A stretch of DNA of 23,999 nucleotides, taken from NCBI GenBank assembly GCA_964443525.1, contig CAYUCY010000018.1, positions 1 through 23,999 on the forward strand, written 5' to 3'. This document shows positions 1 through 6,070 of the stretch, piece after piece. This DNA comes from CAYUCY01 sp964443525. GTDB taxonomy: Bacteria > Pseudomonadota > Alphaproteobacteria > Caedimonadales > Caedimonadaceae. The notes under the pieces were generated by a model. It searched no databases and had not been told where the DNA came from. It saw only the letters and a program-made list of their open reading frames with translations. Made by a program: the position numbers and the translations under genes. The first letter of the stretch is position 1; each line of letters starts with the position of its first letter.

Positions 1-377
1 GCTCGTTTACCTCTACATCCTTAATTTGAGCTGCGCTACTTCTTGAACTCGCAGCCCTGTTTGCAACATCAGATAAAGAAGGGCATAGCTTCGTTTGGCA
101 TGGCCATGTTTGGAATGCCCGATGGCTTGCAGTAAAAGTCGAATCTCCGAAGGCTTTAATCCTGGAGGTGCTCGTTTGGAAGAAATGCTTACCTGTTTCA
201 CGGATCTGAAGATGTCATATTTAAGAAGCTTCTGATCGACGAGCCAACGGCAAAGACGTTGCAGGGACCTGATCTCCGATTGATAGTTGCAGGCTGAAGA
301 CCTCTATCCATCATATGCTGACGATATTCAATCAGATCGATTTCCGTAAGAGTGGAAATTTGTATCTTATGGTTCAT
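1..377 (-). pseudogene. Tyrosine recombinase remnant (N-terminal part, two frameshifts)
   Basis: Reading leftward from an ATG at 377, the sequence encodes an N-terminal core-binding segment (start MNHKIQISTLTEIDLIEYRQ). The frame changes near 265-280 and continues as a helical segment containing RLCRWLVDQKLLKYD, then the start of a catalytic domain with TGLRVQEVAQLKLR, where the R of TGLR is the expected first catalytic arginine of the XerC/D-integrase family. At about 15-20 the frame breaks again. One extra base there would restore LKLRDVEVNE, a typical continuation, running off the left window edge. The rest of the catalytic domain (HxxR, Tyr) would lie outside. It is therefore a decayed or mis-sequenced recombinase. 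It is distinct from the intact integrase at 3024 and probably marks an older mobile element in the flank. Confidence 0.75.
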
Positions 378-445
378 AGAAAGAATCCCTACCTCATAAA
401 AAGCTCTAGATCGTGTTTGTAGGAAGAGAGGGTTTTAGGCATGAG

Positions 446-463
446 GTCCTGTTTTTTCAGGAC
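446..463. repeat. Short perfect inverted repeat, T-rich loop
   Basis: GTCCTG, six Ts, then CAGGAC form a 6-bp perfect hairpin between the recombinase remnant and the gene at 576. No T-run follows the stem on either strand, so a Rho-independent terminator is not well supported. Its role is unknown. Confidence 0.3.
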
Positions 464-502
464 ATACAAAAATTGAGTCAGAAGGGATTCCCAACCAGAA
501 TC

Positions 503-531
503 TTGGACTCTTATTAATTTTCAGTTATCAT
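503..531 (+). promoter_or_regulatory. Possible promoter for the 576-1734 gene pair
   Basis: TTGGAC at 503-508 and TATCAT at 526-531 are separated by exactly 17 bp. The -10 matches the consensus at five of six positions and the -35 only at its first three. Start of transcription would be near 538, leaving a leader of about 40 nt before the ATG at 576. Plausible but unproven. Confidence 0.4.
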
Positions 532-575
532 TTAAGTTTGATGATTTTAAAAAAAGACGAGAAGGATAAAAGAGT

Positions 576-1292
576 ATGATGTTTTTAAAAAATTTTGATT
601 ATATCGCTTTAATCCCTCTTATTACCCTACTTGTTCTTATCTTTGGAGCCCTTGCCGCGTTTTTTATCAAACCTCATAAATTTAAAAATACGCGCACTTC
701 TGTTTTTATTTCGATCATGGGAAGTGTAGCTGTTCTTATATTGGCTTTTAATGTTTTCTTAACATCTATCAAACTGGAAACCGAAAGAGCCACCAATAAT
801 GCTCAGTTTACAAAACAAACAATTGACAAGCTGTGGCTCTTTCCGAATCAACTACTTACTGAGAAAATACACGCAAGGCCGGAGTTTCTTGCTAGCCTTT
901 ATTACAATAACTTGAACTTATACAAATTAACAAAAGATTTAAAAAGTACTCCCACACCGAGTTCCGAGTTGGCTGAGCAATACATTTCGATTGTTTTAAT
1001 TCAATCCTGGGAAGATTACTTAACACTAAGAACGTTAGAAAAAACAGGAGATGAAGTCTGGTTACATAACTTTCTACAATGGGCTCAAAGTCCTTATTTA
1101 AAAAAAGAATTTGATACTTTAAAATATAACTTTGCATCAACGACTATTGAGCTTGGAAAGTTACTTTTTGAATATGCAGCTCTTATCCCGATCCCTTCTG
1201 AGGATCCCGAAGTTTATAAAATGGTGGTTTCTAAGCTTCTCAAGGATCCTAAATTGTTAAGAATTTTTGAAGAGCGCTCTAAAAAAAACTAA
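576..1292 (+). CDS. Hypothetical membrane protein with two N-terminal helices
   Basis: This 238-residue protein has two hydrophobic segments (about residues 10-31 and 44-66) separated by a short basic loop (KPHKFKNTRT), followed by a soluble, mostly helical domain of about 170 residues. I recognise no catalytic or binding motif and no family. The start is supported by AGAAGGA a few bases upstream; the second codon is also ATG, so the start could be 579. It is AT-rich like the rest of the left flank. The next gene begins one base after its stop, so the two are probably co-transcribed and translationally coupled. Confidence 0.75.
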   Translation: MMFLKNFDYIALIPLITLLVLIFGALAAFFIKPHKFKNTRTSVFISIMGSVAVLILAFNVFLTSIKLETERATNNAQFTKQTIDKLWLFPNQLLTEKIHARPEFLASLYYNNLNLYKLTKDLKSTPTPSSELAEQYISIVLIQSWEDYLTLRTLEKTGDEVWLHNFLQWAQSPYLKKEFDTLKYNFASTTIELGKLLFEYAALIPIPSEDPEVYKMVVSKLLKDPKLLRIFEERSKKN

Positions 1293-1293
1293 A

Positions 1294-1734
1294 ATGAAAA
1301 ATAAACATGAGATGGTTAAATCCCATTTATTAAATCAATTTGTAAACAACGTATCTACTTTATACTCAAGTAACGATTTAAGAGACAGTTTATCAGGGAT
1401 ATTTTTCTGTGTCTACGAACTTATAACTTTAGAGACAGTCAAAATTTACATCCCCCCTCCCCTTAAAAATAAGAAATCTAAAACCTCAACAAACCGTCAG
1501 GAACAGCCCATGACCCTCCAAAACGCGTATCAAACCCTCGGACAAATCATCTTCGAATTAGGTCTTGCGGAAATCTTTGATCTTACCCCTGAGGATCTGA
1601 CCCATCCCGAGAACACAAAGCTTCAAAAATTTATCGGGTTTTGTTTTCAAGCGGGACAAGAGACAACCTTCTCGCCCCTCAATCAAAAGAAATTCAAACT
1701 CGAGGGCGAGCGGCATCTTGGACGATTTATTTGA
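1294..1734 (+). CDS. Hypothetical protein, second gene of the pair
   Basis: An open frame of 146 residues from the ATG at 1294, one base after the preceding TAA. A TTG at 1267 is possible but lies inside the upstream gene. The first half is AT-rich and lysine/serine-rich. The second half, from an internal ATG at 1511 with AGGA upstream, changes in base composition and reads as a compact helical segment (MTLQNAYQTLGQIIFELG). The product could therefore be one protein with two parts, or a remnant fused to a separate short gene starting at 1511. No signal peptide, membrane helix or recognisable family is seen. Confidence 0.5.
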   Translation: MKNKHEMVKSHLLNQFVNNVSTLYSSNDLRDSLSGIFFCVYELITLETVKIYIPPPLKNKKSKTSTNRQEQPMTLQNAYQTLGQIIFELGLAEIFDLTPEDLTHPENTKLQKFIGFCFQAGQETTFSPLNQKKFKLEGERHLGRFI

Positions 1735-1763
1735 CTCTTGACAATCATCTCAAAAAAATTAAA

Positions 1764-1873
1764 ATTATGAATTCCTCTAAAAACTCGGGAGAATTGAATT
1801 TCTGACCGCTTAAATGTCGCAGTTTCCTTAGGGAAAATTTATCAGATCGCAGGTTTTTAGAGGTATTCATTAT
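1764..1873. repeat. 110-bp segment bounded by 21-bp imperfect inverted repeats (MITE-like)
   Basis: The left arm 1764-1784 (ATTATGAATTCCTCTAAAAAC) and the reverse complement of 1853-1873 match at 19 of 21 positions. The 68 bp between the arms have no open frame of note. The segment lies between converging genes, and the right arm contains the stop codon of the minus-strand gene. The loop is too long for a normal terminator. A short non-autonomous element with terminal inverted repeats is the simplest reading, though no clear target-site duplication is visible. Confidence 0.45.
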
Positions 1874-2423
1874 GTAATATTTAACCATTTTTTACTTTCT
1901 AGCATATTAATGAAATTATTTTTAGATGAAGAGCTTGTATTAAAAAATTCTTTTATTGTGCAGTATAAATCATTGAATGTATCTGTAAATCCTATATTAA
2001 CATTAATTCCTGCAAGAAAAGATTCAGATTTTAAGCCTGATTTTATAGCATAATTTCTATACTTTTTAATTTTATTTTCTAATTCTTTGATCGTTCTACT
2101 TATGTTATTAAATATTTTATTAATTTCAGCGATTTGTTCTTTTGTAATTTTTCCATATTTCACGTACAAAATAATTTGATCAATAAAACCATTTACCTCA
2201 GCACATAACAAATTATGCATATTAACTGTATTGATATTCTTGTCATATGATAATATACGATGAGTAATGTTAGATACTTCTTTTGATCTACTTAATAATG
2301 GCAGAGTGTTAGGTGGAATCCTTTTTTCCCATCTGTCAGGCATACACAATTCTTCTTCTGCATTTGCAGCAATATTGAGATAAATCAATCCTAGAAATAA
2401 AATTGATATAATTTAAAGGACAT
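1870..2423 (-). CDS. Hypothetical secreted protein, signal peptide broken by a one-base frameshift
   Basis: The main frame ends at 1870 and is open up to about 2410. Its first readable residues, IISILFLGLIYLNIAANAEEE, are a good hydrophobic core and cleavage site (ANA before EEE), but there is no proper start in that frame; only a TTG at 2388 is available. A well-placed Shine-Dalgarno (GGAGAG, 2428-2433) precedes an ATG at 2423 in the neighbouring frame, encoding MSFK. One extra A in the A-run right after would join both into a complete signal peptide. The mature part (about 160 residues) is helical with a coiled-coil-like stretch (EINKIFNNISRTIKELENKI) and a serine-rich tail. No family is recognised. 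The break may be a real mutation or a sequencing error. Confidence 0.55.
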
Positions 2424-2439
2424 TTCTCTCTCCATGTTT

Positions 2440-2697
2440 TTATAGAAATGTAATGCGTTCTTGGGGTTGGGCTTCTTGTGGATGGTAGGAAACCCCCGAA
2501 TTAAGAGTTTCTCCTAGGTAAACAAGAGAGGTGATAGCCAAACAGTAGTGATAATTTGGCGTGAAGCATTTTATAGTTCTATCTCGATAGTGCTTTTCCT
2601 TATCTAATTCGGTACCATTTATTTTAAAGTGAAGAGAGAAAGAAAATGAGACTGATAGGTTAATTTTTTCCGATATACTGCTCATTTTTATATACAT
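2440..2697 (-). CDS. Short hypothetical ORF of doubtful status
   Basis: An 85-codon frame on the minus strand just upstream of the secreted-protein gene. It has no signal peptide, no membrane helix and no recognisable motif. The amino acid make-up is mixed, with a cysteine/tyrosine-rich centre (CFTPNYHYC). The start may be the ATG at 2697 or the one at 2685; neither has a clear Shine-Dalgarno. It could be a fragment of a decayed gene next to the island junction. Confidence 0.25.
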   Translation of the reverse strand: MYIKMSSISEKINLSVSFSFSLHFKINGTELDKEKHYRDRTIKCFTPNYHYCLAITSLVYLGETLNSGVSYHPQEAQPQERITFL

Positions 2698-2770
2698 ATA
2701 GATTTGCTCCCCATATGCTCCCCAAATTGTTTTTTTATAAATGGAGGACTTTAAAGACCCGCGGAAACAT

Positions 2771-2819
2771 TGGTGGGCGCTATAGGGCTCGAACCTATGA
2801 CCCGCTGATTAAGAGTCAG
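2771..2819 (-). other. 3' fragment of tRNA-Lys(CTT): probable attachment site of the element
   Basis: Read on the minus strand, this is the 3' part of a tRNA. It holds the anticodon loop CTCTTAA (anticodon CTT) with the 3' strand of its stem, the variable region, a T arm with GGTTCGAGCC, the acceptor strand GCGCCC, and an encoded CCA at 2773-2771. The D arm and 5' acceptor strand are absent: right of 2819 the sequence no longer fits a tRNA. Identity ending in the anticodon stem is typical of tyrosine-integrase crossover sites. A tRNA fragment is followed in tRNA direction by host DNA and preceded by the element. So 1-2770 should be host and the element should extend rightward, as the integrase at 3024 also indicates. 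Confidence 0.8.
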
Positions 2820-2837
2820 TATATACTAAAGTATATA
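2820..2837. repeat. Perfect inverted repeat at the inner edge of the attachment site
   Basis: TATATAC, four bases, GTATATA: a 7-bp perfect palindrome directly abutting the last tRNA-like base. An 8-bp copy of the T-arm sequence in inverted orientation (ATAGGTTC, 2837-2844, against GAACCTAT, 2791-2798) follows. Its location at the junction suggests recombinase-related DNA, but short AT-rich palindromes arise easily by chance. Confidence 0.35.
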
Positions 2838-2937
2838 TAGGTTCATAGAAGTCTAAAAATGTTCAAAATTCAAGGTTTCTAGAGATTTTGAAGTCTATGT
2901 ACATCTACTAGGATCTCATTTAATCTTTTTCTGTTGC

Positions 2938-2955
2938 TTGCCATATGATTGCCAT
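2938..2955. repeat. Two TTGCCAT direct repeats 11 bp apart
   Basis: TTGCCAT occurs at 2938-2944 and 2949-2955, so the copies lie on the same face of the helix, between the attachment site and the integrase start. Such spaced short repeats could be arm-type integrase sites or excisionase sites. The rest of 2820-3023 shows no gene. Confidence 0.3.
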
Positions 2956-3023
2956 TTCTCATTGGAGAGTTCTACAGCTTATGTTAAGGTCCTGCAGGTG
3001 ATAAACTCAATTTTGAATTACTC

Positions 3024-4205
3024 ATGACAAATTTAAAGGAAAACCGCTTAAAGCTTACAAAGCGAGTAGTGGAATCGGCGTCAGCAGATCCTTCAAAACG
3101 AAAACTTATTTGGGATGACGAAATAACAGGCTTTTGTGTCCGAGTTTACCCTAGTGGAAGGAAGTCATATTTTTTTCAATACAGGAATCTGTCTAAGGAA
3201 ACAAAATTTATCAAAATTGGAGTTCATGGAAATACTACAGCGGAACAAGCACGCGAAAAAGCAAAAGAATTAGCATTGAAAGTATGTATCGGAGAAGATC
3301 CATCTGAGCAGAAAAAAATTATTAATCGCCTAGAAACAGTATACCAACTTGCTCAAGATTATTTAGAAAGGCATGGCACAAAAAAGCGCCGAAAAAGTTT
3401 ATTAGAAGATAAGAGAATATTAGAAAAATATATTTTTCCTTTTCTTGGCGATAAAAAAATCCAATATGTGAACCGTAGAGATGTCGAATCTCTTCATAAT
3501 AAATATCAAAATAGACCTTATCAAGCTAATCGAATAATATCTCTTTTATCAAAAATGTTTTCCCTTGCTGTTTCATGGGGATGGTGCTCTGAAAACCCGG
3601 TTCAGGGGATAGAACGTTTCCAAGAGCAAAAACGTGATAGGTGGCTGAATAAGGAAGAAATGGCAAGATTCTGGGACATACTGTGTTCTTATTCTTACCA
3701 CCCAACTTCTTTTGCCTTCAAACTTTTGCTCCTTACAGGGGCAAGAAAGGGAGAAGTTTTAAACGCTACGTGGGATCAGTTTGATCTAAAAAAGGGAATC
3801 TGGACTAAGCCGGCGCACTTGACGAAACAGAAAAAGGCAGAATATTTACCTCTCTCTTCCTATACGATAGAAACTCTTGAAGAATTCAAGCAACTGCATT
3901 CATGTAATAGCATTTATTTATTTCCAGGAAGGACTGAAGGTATGCCCCTTCAAGAAGTGAAGACATTCTGGAGAACGGTTCTCAAAGAGGCTCAGATCTC
4001 TAACTTTAGAATACATGATCTTCGTCATACCTTTGCCTCCCACTTAGTTTCTAGAGGCCTCAGTTTAAATATTGTTGGAAAACTTCTTGGGCATACGCAA
4101 GCGACCACGACTCAGCGTTACGCGCACCTTGCTGATGAACCCTTAAGAGAGGCGGCTAATATATTTGCTCAAAACTTCAACGAAAAAAAGAATGACCCGC
4201 TTTAA
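3024..4205 (+). CDS. int: Tyrosine site-specific integrase, P4-like (DUF4102 type)
   Basis: A complete 393-residue integrase that would catalyse integration and excision of the element at the neighbouring tRNA-Lys site. Residues about 10-95 form the arm-binding domain typical of P4-type integrases (LIWDDEITGFCVRVYPSGRK, then KIGVHGNTTAEQAREKA). Residues about 105-200 are the core-binding helical domain. The catalytic domain follows with R241 (TGARKGE), a lysine-rich beta hairpin near 264-271, H331 and R334 (HDLRHTF), H357 (LLGHTQ) and the nucleophile Y366 (TQRYAHL). All expected catalytic residues are present and length is normal for the family. Shine-Dalgarno is weak; the ATG at 3024 gives the usual N-terminus. 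Position 200 bp inside the tRNA fragment fits a self-integrating island. Confidence 0.95.
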   Translation: MTNLKENRLKLTKRVVESASADPSKRKLIWDDEITGFCVRVYPSGRKSYFFQYRNLSKETKFIKIGVHGNTTAEQAREKAKELALKVCIGEDPSEQKKIINRLETVYQLAQDYLERHGTKKRRKSLLEDKRILEKYIFPFLGDKKIQYVNRRDVESLHNKYQNRPYQANRIISLLSKMFSLAVSWGWCSENPVQGIERFQEQKRDRWLNKEEMARFWDILCSYSYHPTSFAFKLLLLTGARKGEVLNATWDQFDLKKGIWTKPAHLTKQKKAEYLPLSSYTIETLEEFKQLHSCNSIYLFPGRTEGMPLQEVKTFWRTVLKEAQISNFRIHDLRHTFASHLVSRGLSLNIVGKLLGHTQATTTQRYAHLADEPLREAANIFAQNFNEKKNDPL

Positions 4206-4310
4206 GACAATTTTTCAAGCTCGGGTATTGATTTTAAAGTTTCCTTAAAATTATTTAATTTGCTTTTCATCAAAATTATGAGGAAATTATCCTCGTTCTG
4301 GGAGGTGCTT

Positions 4311-4916
4311 TTGAGGGTTAAGCTATTTTTTAAATTCAATTTTTTTTCAAGAAATTTATATATTTTTGGATATTATGCTCTTGGTTTTTTCTTATTTTTT
4401 CTTTTAGCTTCAATGGCTTATTATACATATGAGAAATCTTCCAATGATAGACAAAAATATCAAAAAGTAGAAGAAGAATTCAGGGAGCAGATTAGAAATA
4501 TTGAAAAAAATCTTATTTTTGCTCATAGAAGATTACTGGACGCCTCAAAAAATGATATTAGCACCGTAAAAATTCTTAACTCGTATTATCCTCTTGGATT
4601 CCGCAATAATAAGTATCGACCCTCTTTAGATTTATATGTCATCGATAAAAATGATACTTCCAACGTTATTAGTGCATATGGACCAACACGATTAGACAGC
4701 CCCTTTCCTAATGTTTCTTTATCTGAAATTATCGCACCGAGAGATAATCGCGCTTTCAGGTACATAGTGACTAAAGATTTCTTGTGGTGCTTTTTTCTCA
4801 ATCCTGCCAGAAATGATGGCCCTGAAAAGAAATTATCGTTCTCCTTAAAATACCGTTGCCAGATTTGTTGCATGAGGGGGAAGAGCTTCAATCTTTTGAT
4901 AGGGAAAAAGAATTAA
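4311..4916 (+). pseudogene. Sensor-kinase-like membrane protein, N-terminal part (frameshifted)
   Basis: Encodes a transmembrane helix (IFGYYALGFFLFFLLASMAY) followed by an extracytoplasmic domain starting with a helical stretch (EEEFREQIRNIEKNL). This is the usual front end of a bacterial sensor histidine kinase. The best start is the TTG at 4311, with GGGAGGTG at 4300-4307 ideally spaced; an ATG at 4278 has no such site. The frame is lost near 4825-4829, at GAAAAG in the coding sequence. One additional A would continue directly into the frame that is open from 4826 (KEIIVLLKIPLPDLL). After the shift the original frame runs as an unrelated tail to the stop at 4916. Either a real mutation or a homopolymer sequencing error. 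Confidence 0.65.
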
Positions 4917-5983
4917 AGCAGGAAAATCATATTAAAAATAAAGGTATCGAGATTGACGTTATTCCACATTTTTTCCGTCAAGAAAAATTAGTGCTTTTCG
5001 TAAAAAAATCTCACTCAAACTTTCTGAAAGAATATCTTGATAAATTTGGAATGACCTATTTATTATTATTTTTCTTGATGTTATTTTTCGGTCTTTATAA
5101 TTTTATAGCAATTAGGCGTGTTTTTATTAAGCTAGATCACATATATAAAAAAAGATATAAAAGGTTATTTGAAAATAATAATAGGAACAAGGATGAGCTT
5201 CTATATAAAAAATCTGAAATCAGAGAATTATTAGAAATAAATGATTCATACGCTATGAGCAAAATTGCAATTAAAAAAGTAAGAAATAAGTATATAAAAA
5301 GGTTGGAATATTTAGAGAATAGATTGTCTAAAAAGCTTAGTATTTTAATTCAAGATCTCACCGAGGTTGCTCATCAAAATTCTAATTTATCAAATCTACT
5401 TGAAATGAGCAAGACAGCTAAGAATGATCTCGACCATTTAAAAGATAAAATACCAGAATATCAATCTTCAGAAAATATCGATTTAAAAGAAATTATCACT
5501 GAAGGATTAAATGCCTTCAGTGATCTCATTGTTTCGAAGAAAATAGATGTAAAATTAAAATTAAACCCTGAAAATTCTATTATACATGGAGATGAGATTT
5601 TAATTCAGATTGCACTAATAAACCTTCTTTATAAATCCCTAGAAAGAGTGAAACCGGGCGGTAAGATTAAAATATGTGTATCGAAGGACCAAAACAAGCA
5701 CGAGTCATTCAACCTTGAACTTTGGGATGATGGTTATAATTTTGATGACTCGAGGCTTATGCGTTACGCTGCTTCAAGTTCCTCAGAGAGCGATCCACTT
5801 TTTTCTTTGAAATGGGATAATTTAAAAACCATATTGGATAAATGTTCTGCTGAAATATTGGAAAATGTGTATCAACGTAGTGGGAATAGGGTTGTAGTCA
5901 GATTTAATCATAAAGAAAGAAGGATAACTGATGATAATTTAAATATAAAAATATTAACTCCAATTAGTAAGTCAATAAATTAA
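4826..5983 (+). pseudogene. Sensor-kinase-like protein, C-terminal part with degenerate ATPase domain
   Basis: Continues the previous feature in another frame: rest of the sensor domain, a second membrane helix (YLLLFFLMLFFGLYNFIA), a long coiled-coil linker, then a fold resembling the GHKL ATPase domain of histidine kinases. The N-box is present in outline (INLLYKS, 5618-5638), but the position of the nucleotide/Mg-binding Asn is Lys (5633-5635). The G1 box reads DDGYNF (5726-5743) without the second Gly, the glycine-rich G2 box is replaced by a region containing KWDNLKTIL, and no H-box HExRTP is visible. If expressed it would probably be a non-catalytic sensor or scaffold. Kinase genes are known cargo of rickettsial RAGE elements. 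Function here is unknown. Confidence 0.65.
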
Positions 5984-5985
5984 AA

Positions 5986-6041
5986 ATGAAATTAATATGG
6001 CATATATATTTATTAACATTATTTACAAATATTTTCAACGT
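5986..6041 (+). CDS. Possible start of a small secreted/membrane protein, cut by the assembly gap
   Basis: An ATG two bases after the kinase stop opens MKLIWHIYLLTLFTNIFN, a signal-peptide-like hydrophobic N-terminus, and runs into the ten-N gap. Too short to judge; it may be real or a chance AT-rich frame. It is not in the same frame as the NTPase after the gap if the gap is truly ten bases. Confidence 0.25.
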
Positions 6042-6051
6042 NNNNNNNNNN
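6042..6051. other. Assembly gap (ten Ns)
   Basis: Ten consecutive Ns, the usual placeholder length, so the true distance and sequence are unknown. It lies just before the readable part of the STAND NTPase, whose real start is probably affected. Confidence 0.98.
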
Positions 6052-6070
6052 CTGCTGGTCGGCTCCTATT

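Noticed and set aside
446..463. Rho-independent terminator
   Set aside because: The T-run is in the loop, not after the stem.
2771..2850. Complete tRNA gene
   Set aside because: No D arm or 5' acceptor strand can be found right of 2819; only the 3' part is present.
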